Positions 42,846 through 51,651 of a stretch of 63,637 nucleotides of DNA are shown here, piece after piece. The position numbers and the translations under genes are program-made. The notes under the pieces were generated by a model, which was not told where the DNA came from, did no database searches, and saw only the letters and a list, made by a program, of their open reading frames with translations. Where the stretch lies: the NCBI RefSeq assembly GCF_000698575.1, contig NZ_JFHD01000038.1, forward strand, positions 1-63,637. The letters run 5' to 3'. Numbering within the stretch: the stretch's first letter is position 1; every line of letters begins with the position of its first letter. This stretch comes from Caballeronia zhejiangensis. Its GTDB lineage: Bacteria; Pseudomonadota; Gammaproteobacteria; Burkholderiales; Burkholderiaceae.

Positions 42846-43313
42846 ATGGACCTCGATTTCCTTCCTGAGCATATCGTTCATCATTACCATTTGCTCAATT
42901 TTGATCTGGCGCGTTTGCACGCCAGACTTTTCGAGGGAACACCAATCGAACGGCGCAACGCTAAGTTGACCACACTCGTTGTCGCTTCCCTCAATCCTGG
43001 TGTGACTCAGTCCGTTTTTGCAAAGCTAATTGGGCAAGACAGCTCTGCAATGACGCGGATCGTGGATGACCTTGTCAGCGACGGGTTACTGGTGCGGGCA
43101 CCTTCTCCGCACGGTCGTCGCGCAATTGCCCTCGACATTACTGTGGAAGGTCGTGCGGCGTTGGCTGAGTACAGACAGATCGCGAAGCAGTGCGAGCAGG
43201 AATTCACTGCGCCGCTCACGGCGGAAGAAAAGAAACAGGCGTTGCATATTCTGCGCAAGCTTCGTCGATATCACTCTCCCTGTACTGACGCGATCGGACA
43301 AGACGGCACTTAG
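42846..43313 (+). CDS. MarR-family transcriptional regulator
   Basis: Winged-helix regulator of 155 residues from the ATG at 42846; a TTG at 42828 would add six residues. The MarR core is clear: PGVTQSVFAKLIGQDSSAMT, then RIVDDLVSDGLLVRAPSPHG and RRAIALDITVEGRAAL. Proteins of this group often repress aromatic-catabolism or efflux genes. It stands alone between the IS66 element and a convergent chemoreceptor gene, so no target is obvious. Confidence 0.9.
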   Translation: MDLDFLPEHIVHHYHLLNFDLARLHARLFEGTPIERRNAKLTTLVVASLNPGVTQSVFAKLIGQDSSAMTRIVDDLVSDGLLVRAPSPHGRRAIALDITVEGRAALAEYRQIAKQCEQEFTAPLTAEEKKQALHILRKLRRYHSPCTDAIGQDGT

Positions 43314-43459
43314 GCTCAAAGCACCGCATCTTGCAGTTAAAGGTTGAGTCGACACGCTCTCCACTGCCGCGCCGATTGTGCATTCGTTTGACGAGCGCGA
43401 GTAAAGCGAAAAACGCTTAAGGCGGTTTGTTCCTCTCCGAATCCGTTTTGTACGGCTTT

Positions 43460-45265
43460 TTACGCGATGCGAAAGCGGCCAACAGCATCCGTCAACTCGG
43501 TCGCTTGCGATTGCAGAGCGGAAGCGGCTGCCGCCGATTGCTCAACAAGCGCTGCGTTCTGCTGAACCATTTCGTCGAGCTGAGCGACAGCACGGTTCAC
43601 CTCGTCTATACCTCGGGTTTGTTCGTCCGCAGCGTTAGTAATCTCGCTCATCATTCTAGTGACATTCGTTACGCGGCCGACGATCTCGTTCATGGTTTCG
43701 CCAGCCTGCTGCACCAGCGATGCGCCTGCCGTGACGCTAACGACGCTCGAATCAATCAACTCCTTGATCTCCTTGGCAGCTTGGGCGCTTCGCTGAGCAA
43801 GCGTACGTACCTCACCTGCGACAACGGCGAAGCCGCGGCCATCTTCGCCTGCACGTGCCGCCTCAACCGCGGCATTCAGCGCAAGGATATTGGTCTGAAA
43901 GGCAATACCCTCGATTACACCGATGATGTCGCTGATTTTCCCCGATGCGCCTTCAATGGTCCGCATGGTTGAAACGACGTCCGCGACTACCGAACCGCCC
44001 CGAGACGCTGCAGTTGCAGCAGTCGCTGCGGTCTGGTCCGCCTGGCGCGCTGCACTTGCGGACTGCTTCACAGTGGTCGTGATTTCTTCCATGGACGCAG
44101 CAGTTTCCTCAAGACTTGCAGCGGCCGACTCAGTGCGCCGAGACAAGTCGTGATTTCCGGATGCAATCTCATCCGCCGCATGGCGTACAGCGTCGCTGGT
44201 GTCTCGGATTTGCACCATGACTTCGTTAATCTTGCCTACAAAGGAGTTGAACGAGCGGGCAATTTGAGCGACTTCGTCGTCACCAGCGGCAGGCAAGCGC
44301 TGCGTCAAGTCGCCCGTGCCTGAGCCAATAGCCTGCATCGCGTCGCGAATCCGAGCGAGGCCTTTAAAGGCTGCGCCCGTGACGGCGCCGATGATTGCTG
44401 CCGTAAGGAGGGTCATCAGTGCCAACGAGCCGAACGATGCAAGCAAGGTGGAGTGCATGCCCGCATTGGCTTCCGCTTTATCAAGCGCTACTAGGGTTAC
44501 CCAGTCGCTTCCTGGTACCGCACGTGCGCGCACCAGTTTGGGCGCACCCCCGACGGTAGCTTCAAGGGTCGGGGCATTTGCGTCCGCGGCGGCAGATGCA
44601 AGTGCATTCGCCGATAGTTCGGGCGCAACGTCAGTCGTAGGCTTAAGCGTAAGTTTGGCGTCGGCGGCCGCAATGATGGTACCGGTTCGGTCGACCAAGA
44701 GGCCAAAGCTCGCGGGTGTCGGTTGAATCGATTTGACGCTTGCAACCACGCTGTCCATAGCAACGTCGCCCGACACGACTCCTTTGACCGCACCGTTGCG
44801 CACAATCGGCGCAGCGAACGTCACAACCAGTTTGCCAGTTGCGACGTCTACATAGGGCGGCGTAATGACCGGCCTATTTGCTTCGACCGCCTGCCGATAC
44901 CATGGTCGTCCGGTCGGATCATAGTCCCCAGGGATACCGGTTGCGTCTGCAAATTTCGCCGTTTTGTCCGCATACCCGGCGTACACGTTCGTAAAGCCGC
45001 CCGACGCCGCCAATTGCTTGAACGCAGGTACAGGATCTGCACTCAACGCAGCGTCTTCCACTGACACGATCATTTTCGTCTTTGATGCAACCCATTCCTC
45101 GATGCCAACTTCATGTCCGGTGAGTACGGCACCTAGCGCGTCATGAATGGTTTGGGTGTTGTACCGTTGAGCAACTAGGTAGTTGACCCCCGTATTGACC
45201 GACAGAGCGCCGACGACGATAGACACTGATGCGGCGAGGATTCGATTGCGGATGGAAGAGAACAT
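43460..45265 (-). CDS. Methyl-accepting chemotaxis protein with a dCache sensor
   Basis: Chemoreceptor of 601 residues. A membrane segment (about 9-30) is followed by a dCache_1 periplasmic domain (about 35-275), a second membrane segment (LLASFGSLALMTLLTAAIIG), HAMP and the signalling domain with the intact tip IAFQTNILALNAAVEAARAG. The dCache domain shows DPTGRPWYRQA, then PPYVD and GDVAMD, the Arg-Trp-Tyr, Tyr-x-Asp and Asp set linked to amino acid binding. It ends in GRFRIA, with no CheR-binding tail, unlike the receptor at 859. Confidence 0.95.
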   Translation of the reverse strand: MFSSIRNRILAASVSIVVGALSVNTGVNYLVAQRYNTQTIHDALGAVLTGHEVGIEEWVASKTKMIVSVEDAALSADPVPAFKQLAASGGFTNVYAGYADKTAKFADATGIPGDYDPTGRPWYRQAVEANRPVITPPYVDVATGKLVVTFAAPIVRNGAVKGVVSGDVAMDSVVASVKSIQPTPASFGLLVDRTGTIIAAADAKLTLKPTTDVAPELSANALASAAADANAPTLEATVGGAPKLVRARAVPGSDWVTLVALDKAEANAGMHSTLLASFGSLALMTLLTAAIIGAVTGAAFKGLARIRDAMQAIGSGTGDLTQRLPAAGDDEVAQIARSFNSFVGKINEVMVQIRDTSDAVRHAADEIASGNHDLSRRTESAAASLEETAASMEEITTTVKQSASAARQADQTAATAATAASRGGSVVADVVSTMRTIEGASGKISDIIGVIEGIAFQTNILALNAAVEAARAGEDGRGFAVVAGEVRTLAQRSAQAAKEIKELIDSSVVSVTAGASLVQQAGETMNEIVGRVTNVTRMMSEITNAADEQTRGIDEVNRAVAQLDEMVQQNAALVEQSAAAASALQSQATELTDAVGRFRIA

Positions 45266-45821
45266 GGCACCTTACGTATTAAGAGAGAATCTCTCCGTTA
45301 ACGACAGGTCGCGACTGCTCTTTACGATAGCGTTTCGGCACGCATGCACGGGCTTTCTCAAACGGACGCACGAAAACAGTTCAAGTGCCTTTTCCCCGCG
45401 TTGCCACGCACCGTTGATCCTCTGGGTGAGCCTCGCACAAATACAAATGCTTCAAAGAGTTATCGACGAAGTAGCCTTTGTGTATGTCGTGACAGTAATA
45501 CACCTCAAGGTCTTAAATTATTTTGGACAATTGGGCCAAATTTTTTTGCAGACGGACGCTGCTGGCAAGAAATGTAGCCCACTCGAACACCGAGAAAGTC
45601 CCTTTGAACTGAAGGAACTCTCATTTTTCAGAAAGTGAGTGGACAGCCGAGGAAACCTAAATGTGAATGCCGAACACTGTCGGATGAAAACTGCGCGCGT
45701 GACGGCACTTTTAGCGCGAGCGGGTCGCGTCGTTCGTCTTGGGTTCACCACTTAGACTGAAGCTCGTGAGAGCGAGCGCATGTCCGGCGGCGATCGGTGG
45801 TTCCCCAAATGAGCGGTGACG
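45266..45821. other. Non-coding stretch upstream of the dCache receptor
   Basis: About 555 bp that should contain the promoter of the receptor gene, which reads leftward. No gene with family resemblance or a good ribosome binding site was found. Confidence 0.5.
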
Positions 45822-45858
45822 AAAAAAACTGCAAAGCGAGCAATCTGCTTTGCAGTTT
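45822..45858 (-). terminator. Intrinsic terminator downstream of the pirin gene
   Basis: Read on the minus strand, AACTGCAAAGC and GCTTTGCAGTT form a perfect 11-bp stem around nine bases, followed by a run of T. It lies 62 bp after the pirin stop. Confidence 0.9.
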
Positions 45859-45920
45859 GAGCGCATGGGTCGGCCGACAATCCTCTTGGGCCAGTCGTTC
45901 CTCGTCAACTCGTGTTTGCC

Positions 45921-46619
45921 TCAAGCGAGATCGAACAGTAGCACTTCCGAGCTCTCTCCTTTATCAAGAGTCACCTTAGTCGTGTCTTCGATCTTGGCAG
46001 CGTCGCCGGCCTTCAATGACTTGCCATTGACGTTCACGTTTCCTCGCGCCACATGGACATACACTCGGCGGCCGGCCGGCACATCGAATTCTGCTCGCTC
46101 GCTGCCATTGAAAAGTCCTGCGAAGATGCGCGCGTCAGCGCCAATCTTTACCGAACCGTCGTCGCCAGCTGGAGACGCAATCAGGCGGAGCAGGCCACGC
46201 TTTTCCTCTTCAGTAAATCGCTTCTCTTCATAGCCAGGTGCGTTCCCGGGAACATCCGGAAGGATCCAAATTTGCAGAAAGTGTGCAGTTTCCGTCTCGG
46301 ACCCATTGAATTCGCTATGCTGCACGCCCGTACCCGCGCTCATACGCTGAACGTCACCAGGGCGAATCGTAGAGCCATTGCCCATGCTGTCACGATGTGC
46401 AAGCGCGCCGTCGAGCACGTAACTCACGATTTCCATGTCACGGTGCCCATGGGTGCCGAAACCTTGTCCACCAGCTACGCGGTCTTCGTTGATAACTCGC
46501 AACGCGCCGAACTGCATGTGCTCAGCATCAAAGTAGCCGGCAAACGAAAAGCTGTGATACGAATCGAGCCATCCGTGATTGGCGTGACCTCGTTCGTTAC
46601 TACGGCGAATTTCAAACAT
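45921..46619 (-). CDS. Pirin family protein (YhhW-type, quercetinase-like)
   Basis: Bicupin protein of 232 residues. The conserved RGHANHGWLDSYHSFSFAGY starts near residue 10 and the metal-binding pattern includes GFGTHGHRDMEIVSYVLDGA (His-x-His and Glu) and TGVQHSEFN. E. coli YhhW has quercetin dioxygenase activity; in bacteria the physiological role is open, often stress-related. It stands as a single gene with its own terminator. Confidence 0.93.
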   Translation of the reverse strand: MFEIRRSNERGHANHGWLDSYHSFSFAGYFDAEHMQFGALRVINEDRVAGGQGFGTHGHRDMEIVSYVLDGALAHRDSMGNGSTIRPGDVQRMSAGTGVQHSEFNGSETETAHFLQIWILPDVPGNAPGYEEKRFTEEEKRGLLRLIASPAGDDGSVKIGADARIFAGLFNGSERAEFDVPAGRRVYVHVARGNVNVNGKSLKAGDAAKIEDTTKVTLDKGESSEVLLFDLA

Positions 46620-47238
46620 GTTTGTCCCTCTTGCTCAAGGCGTTGATATCCACTACCAAGAATTTAAACGTCCCTGATAAGGGGAACAACGCGCACAGAT
46701 GCACTACACCATCCCGCCAATCGGTGTAATCGAGGGGGCAACTATCCTTGCCAAAAAGCCGGTTCGTTATGCGAACCTAAACTCGAACGGCGACCTACTT
46801 ATTATGTCGGGAGCGAACGACACACGACAACTCCATGGGCATATCCACATTGCGGACTGACGAGGCCAATACCGAAGCCCTGCACTGAATTAGATTTTTG
46901 TCTGCGGATGGGGAGAATAGGTAAGCTCCACGTCCGAATTTTCGTCACGACCCGAACGATCAAATCCAGCAAGACTTTTGAAGGCCAGAAGCGGGAAGCC
47001 TCTTCCTCAAGTTAACCAAACATTCAAGCGTCTTAAGGAGGCCAACCGTTAACCCTGAAAATGTTGCGATGCGAAAGACTTCTAGCCGATTTCGTTCGCT
47101 CAAATGGTACATAAAAAAATCAGTGTTTTCAGCAATTTATCTCAATTTATCCAAAGAATGTCCGGTTTTTGTGACTGCAGGTTTCCTGTCGCCTAGCATC
47201 TCTACTTCGAACAAGAGCTTGAGCTCGAGGAGGAGGCG
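46620..47238. other. Non-coding stretch before the MHS transporter remnant
   Basis: About 620 bp. Expected N-terminal codons of the transporter at 47286 are not found in any frame here. The right end carries GAGGAGGAGG, a very strong ribosome binding sequence in front of a 17-codon frame. Confidence 0.5.
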
Positions 47239-47292
47239 ATGAAGATGCGAAGTGTCGTGTCAGATCGCTTGTCGCGCTCTTCGGTTTGGTAA
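47239..47292 (+). other. Short leader frame (17 codons) ending in TAATG
   Basis: ATG at 47239, seven bases or fewer after GAGGAGGAGG, opens MKMRSVVSDRLSRSSVW and stops at 47290-47292. The stop overlaps the first in-frame ATG of the transporter remnant (TAATG), a classic re-initiation layout. It may be the real start region of the old gene after a frameshift, or a chance product of the deletion. Confidence 0.4.
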
Positions 47293-48167
47293 TGGGCGTG
47301 ACGACCGTGTCGTACACAGGTCAGACATATTCGCTCTTCTTTCTCACGCAGACGCTGCACCTCGACATTGGAACGGCGAGTTTCTTAAGTGGGACTGCGT
47401 TGTTGATGTGTCTCCCCATCATGTGGACGGCCGCGGCGATCTTAGACCGGATCGGTCGCAAGAAAGTGATCTTAACTGGCTGTCTCCTGTTCGCACTGAC
47501 ATCGTTTCCAATATTTCATAGCATCACGCACTTTGCCAATCCAGCGCTCGAGTCGGCGACGGTCCCTAATCGGGTGACAGTCCGTGCCGCCGCTGGTGAG
47601 TGCAGGTTTCAGATTAATCTTTTAGGTAACACACCTCCTGTTGGCGAATGCGACAAGATCAAAGAGGCGCTTGCTCGTGCCGGCGTACCCTACTTAAATA
47701 TCACGGATGAGTCGACTTCGGTGCCGAGCGTCCAAATAGGTCAAAAGTTCTTACAAGGCTACGATGCGCAGGCGCTCCAAAGTGCGATCCGTGCCGCTGG
47801 TTACGCTCAGAAGGCGGACCCCGCACAAGTCAATAAGCCGATGGTTGTAGTAATGCTGTTGATACTCTGCACCTATTTCGCAATGGTCTATTCGCCGCTG
47901 GCTGCAGCATTGGTTTCGATGTTTCCTGTCAGAGTCCGCTATACCGCTCTCTCGTTTCCGTATCACCTAGGAAACGGGATTTTTGGTGGATTTTTCGCTG
48001 CTGTGGCATTTGCGATGGTCACTGCAACCGGCGACATCTATTTCGGAATTTGGTACCCAGTGGTTTTCGCAGCATTGACACGCATAGTCGGTGCTCTTTT
48101 TCTCCGGGAACATGCGCAGCAGGAAGAGAGCCCGACAACTTCGACACGTGCAGCAGTAAAAAATTGA
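47286..48167 (+). pseudogene. C-terminal part of an MHS-family (ShiA-like) MFS transporter
   Basis: The 293 residues match the second half of metabolite:H+ symporters: YTGQTYSLFFLTQTLHLDIG, then LDRIGRKKVILTGCLLFALT, the long soluble loop with GECRFQINLLG, and final helices with FPVRVRYTALSFPYHLGNGI. Full-length proteins have about 550 residues; the first six helices are missing, and nothing upstream replaces them. It could make a half-size protein from the TTG at 47286 or ATG at 47292, but transport is unlikely. Its place before the nitrilase gene suggests it once imported the substrate. Confidence 0.8.
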
Positions 48168-48182
48168 AGCAAGGAGAAACTC

Positions 48183-49145
48183 ATGCCGAAAAATCGTCGC
48201 GTTGCAGTCGTTCAAGCCGCACCTGTTTCCTTCAACCTTCCGGAAAGTCTTGCTAAAGTACGAGATCTAACTGAAAACGCAGCGCGCCAGGGCGCCCAAT
48301 TGGTCGTCTTTCCGGAAGCGTTTTTGTCGGCCTATCCGCGAGGCATAACGTTCAACACGGTCGTCGGCCACCGTGACCCTGAAGGCCGCGAATGGTACCG
48401 CCGATATTGGGACAGTTCCGTCGACATCCCTGGACCGGCAGTAAAAACGCTGTGCGATATCGCGAAGGAGAATCGCGTGCACCTCGTGATCGGGGTGATT
48501 GAGCGCGACGGAGGAACGCTATATTGCACCGCGCTTTTCCTTGGCCCGGATGGCGCTTATCTTGGAAAGCATCGAAAACTCGGACCTACGGGGGCAGAGC
48601 GTCTGGTATGGGGGCGTGGCGATGGCTCCACCATGCCCGTGTTTTCCACTGAGGTGGGAAAAATCGGCGCATCGATTTGCTGGGAAAACTATATGCCGCT
48701 TTTTCGTGCCGCGATGTACCAAAAGGGAGTCGAAGTTTTGTGTGTTCCCACGGCCGACGGTCGCGAGACATGGCTTCCTACAATGCGACATATCGCGCTC
48801 GAAGGGCGTTGTTTCGTTCTGTCCAGTAACCAATTCGCTCGACGTTCGGATTATCCGGAGGACTACCTGGCGTTCCAGAATCAAGCGAGTGATAGCATCG
48901 TGACTGTGGGCGGTAGCTGCATCATCGATCCCTTGGGAAACGTGCTAGCCGGTCCAAACTTCGATGGAGAAGCTGTCTTGATCGCAGACATCGATCTTGA
49001 CGACATTACACGAGCAAAATTTGATCTCGATGCAGTCGGTCACTATTCTCGACCGGATGTATTCCGGCTGCTAGTCAACGAATCGAGCCAAAAGCTCGGC
49101 ACGCCTGGTTGGCCTCAATCTCCGACGACGGAGAGTGAAGAATGA
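48183..49145 (+). CDS. Nitrilase
   Basis: Carbon-nitrogen hydrolase of 320 residues, the usual nitrilase length. The catalytic triad is complete: Glu45 in VFPEAFLSAYPRG, Lys132 in GKHRKLGPTGAERLVWG and Cys166 in ASICWENYMP. Such enzymes turn nitriles into carboxylic acids plus ammonia. AAGGAG precedes the ATG. The stop overlaps the aldoxime dehydratase start (ATGA), which points to a shared pathway from aldoximes through nitriles to acids, for example from phenyl- or indole-acetaldoxime of plants. Confidence 0.94.
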   Translation: MPKNRRVAVVQAAPVSFNLPESLAKVRDLTENAARQGAQLVVFPEAFLSAYPRGITFNTVVGHRDPEGREWYRRYWDSSVDIPGPAVKTLCDIAKENRVHLVIGVIERDGGTLYCTALFLGPDGAYLGKHRKLGPTGAERLVWGRGDGSTMPVFSTEVGKIGASICWENYMPLFRAAMYQKGVEVLCVPTADGRETWLPTMRHIALEGRCFVLSSNQFARRSDYPEDYLAFQNQASDSIVTVGGSCIIDPLGNVLAGPNFDGEAVLIADIDLDDITRAKFDLDAVGHYSRPDVFRLLVNESSQKLGTPGWPQSPTTESEE

Positions 49146-50199
49146 GCTTTCACTTTGAGTATCCACGAGTCATTGACCCGAGGCGTCCGGGAGACTTCAA
49201 ACCAGCTACGCCAAAATATCAAGTTCGCTGGCGCACTCCGGTGACCACCATCGTTTGCGACTACTTAGCGATTCAGAGGAAGTCAGACGATGTCGCTGCC
49301 GAGCAAGCCTTCTTTGAGCGGATGCGTGCCGCCTATGGGAGCGTATACGGACCCGATTGTTTTGAAGAGATGCGCGAAGTCGACGCAGAAGGAGTGGTCA
49401 ACTCAATCGCTGTCGCATACTGGACTGAACTGACGCGTTTCGCACTTTGGAAGAACTCAAACCCGGTCAATGCATGGTTCAAGTCGGCCGATCGTGAGAC
49501 GGAAGGGTGCGGCTATTGGCGAGAAACACTTGCTATTCCCTATGACAGAATGGAAACTATCTTCTCTGAGCCGTACTATTCCGGTGGTGTTGCTCGTACG
49601 AACGATTGCGAACTGGAGGCGATGTATGTCGCGGGGTACTTCGGTCAATGCGCGACCGACTTCCGATTTCAGCGATCGACGAGTTGAATTCGCCTTACGG
49701 CGACAACGTACCTGTGGGCAACTTTAGGGACAGCGCGCGCAAACGAGTTCGCGTGGATGTACCACCTAACGTCGTGAGCATTCGGTCGGGACAGTTTTGG
49801 GCACAAGCTAAGGGAGAGCAGTTTGACGACTACTATGAAAACATGCGCCCAAAACTCGAGACTGGAATGTCGTATCTCTCCGAACACCCGGAGGAGACTG
49901 GATGTTTGTCGATGCGTCATATCACTCATCTGAACGAGAAGGGCGACGAACTCAGGGAGACATGCAAGCACGTCTACATCCTCTCGCTCAAGCATCTCGA
50001 GGACTGGACTGAGAGTCACAAAAGCCATCTTGATATTTGGAAACATGCGTTGGCCATGCGTCGTAAATATGGCGCGGAAAGAGATTTTGTGTCGTGGCAT
50101 GAGGTCTTCGTCATTGGGACGACCCCATCTTTCGAATACGTGAACTGTCACGCCGGAACCGGCCTTCTCCGCTTCGCAGACATCTGGGGCACCTTCTAG
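49142..50199 (+). pseudogene. Aldoxime dehydratase (Oxd type), split by a one-base frameshift
   Basis: Two overlapping frames (49142-49687 and 49606-50199) together give one haem-dependent aldoxime dehydratase of about 352 residues, the family length. The first frame follows the family to YVAGYFG near 49645, and the second continues with SMRDRLPISAIDELNSP. Restoring one T in 'ggtcaatg' at 49645 would join them. The haem-site histidines are expected in HKSHLDIW and SWHEVFVI, both present in the second part. The ATG overlaps the nitrilase stop. Unless it is an error, the enzyme is lost while the nitrilase remains. Confidence 0.85.
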
Positions 50200-50644
50200 A
50201 GAGCGCTTAATTCATTTGACTTGGGCGCGGGGCGAGGGTGCCACGTCCACAAGCCGCCGTGCCTGTAGGATCTTCAGCTTTTTGATGCCCGCTGCCGTTG
50301 CGTCTTCCCCTCGTCCTAAAGACGACCATCCTGCTGCTCATTAATGTACAAAAACCCTGTCCAGTTGGACCGGACAGGATAAGTACTTTCAGAGCCAGAG
50401 GGCCTCCCACTTGAACAGGCTAATTGTATAGTTTTTCTAAACAATAATTAGCGCGGACCCGTCGTCGGGGGGCAGCGTCGCCCTAAAACATATGCGGATT
50501 CGGCAACGGGTTAGCACCTGCTGGTGGGAGCTTTCGCAGGCTCCACGAAGGCGCTGACCGCTTCTCTGCACCAATGCGTTGTTCCCTGCAGGTCCCTACA
50601 AGAGGCCATATACTCGGGACAATCAATTCGCAACGAGCAGAGCC
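50200..50644. other. Non-coding stretch between the oxd and lpxO genes
   Basis: About 445 bp without a supported gene. It contains one terminator-like hairpin at 50350-50378, noted separately, and the promoter region of lpxO. Confidence 0.5.
50350..50378 (-). terminator. Terminator-like hairpin, minus strand
   Basis: CCTGTCC and GGACAGG pair around nine bases, and on the minus strand the stem is followed by a short T-run (GTTTTTG). No minus-strand gene ends here, so it may instead be a leftover or act on antisense transcripts. Confidence 0.35.
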
Positions 50645-51547
50645 ATGCGTTGGGCTTTTCTAATTTTTTTTCTAACGTGTGCTGCCTACACGCACTTTCG
50701 AGGCAGGGCACGGCACGGCAGTTTCTTCAGGCAAATTTTTGACCATTCCACATTTACTGCGCCAATAAACTGTTTCGCTTATTTGTTCTCGAAGGTACCG
50801 AACACACCTTATGTTTCACCGGCGGCGTTCACCGAGTTGGCCATCCTGAGAGCTAACTGGCGTGTGTTTCGTGAAGAAGCACTGGCTCTCGAAGACGCGA
50901 AACGCATTCAAGCTGCGGAAAAATACAACGATATCGGCTTCAACTCCTTCTTTCGGACGGGATGGAAGCGCTTCTATCTGAAGTGGTATGACGAACCTCA
51001 TCCGTCTGCCTCGGCATTGTGCCCACGTTCGGTGGAGATACTGCAGAACATTCCCTCGGTCAAGGCGGCTATGTTCGCTATGCTTCCCGCCGGGGGGAAG
51101 CTTAATCCGCACCGAGATCCCTTTGCAGGTTCGCTGCGATACCATCTTGGTCTGGTTACACCGAACGATGAGGGCTGCGCGATTGTGGTCGACGGGATTC
51201 CCTACTCGTGGCGTGACGGCGAGGATGTGGTATTCGACGAAACCTACATGCACCACGCGGCAAACACCACTAACGACGATCGCATTATCCTTTTCTGCGA
51301 TATTGCACGCCCAATGAGGTACTGCTGGACGCAGAGTGTCATCAATGTTGTCGGCAGCTTTCTAATGCGCTCCGCGGCGTCACCAAATGAAATTGGTGAC
51401 CGCACGGGTGGCTTGAATCGTGCGTTCCGTTACATCTATGCCGTTCGACGTGCCGGGAAGTCATTGAAAGCGTGGAACCGCACAGTCTATTATGTAGTGA
51501 AATGGTGCTTGTTCGGCGGCGTCGCTTTAGCCATTTTCTGGCATTGA
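50645..51547 (+). CDS. lpxO: Lipid A 2-hydroxylase LpxO (Asp/Asn beta-hydroxylase family)
   Basis: Protein of 300 residues from the ATG at 50645. It has an N-terminal membrane helix (WAFLIFFLTCAAYTHFRGRA), a cytoplasmic Fe(II)/2-oxoglutarate dioxygenase domain with the iron ligands in HRDPFAGSLRYHLGL and YMHHAANTT, and a C-terminal membrane helix. This is the LpxO layout; the enzyme hydroxylates a fatty chain of lipid A at the inner membrane and alters envelope resistance. It is a single gene. Confidence 0.92.
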   Translation: MRWAFLIFFLTCAAYTHFRGRARHGSFFRQIFDHSTFTAPINCFAYLFSKVPNTPYVSPAAFTELAILRANWRVFREEALALEDAKRIQAAEKYNDIGFNSFFRTGWKRFYLKWYDEPHPSASALCPRSVEILQNIPSVKAAMFAMLPAGGKLNPHRDPFAGSLRYHLGLVTPNDEGCAIVVDGIPYSWRDGEDVVFDETYMHHAANTTNDDRIILFCDIARPMRYCWTQSVINVVGSFLMRSAASPNEIGDRTGGLNRAFRYIYAVRRAGKSLKAWNRTVYYVVKWCLFGGVALAIFWH

Positions 51548-51651
51548 GACGACAAGCATGAACGGGCATAAAAGGAGGCTCGGCGTAGGGCACGGTTCGG
51601 GATGACTTTGCGTTCCGGTGGAGATACCGACCGCTTTCTCCGTATCGACGT

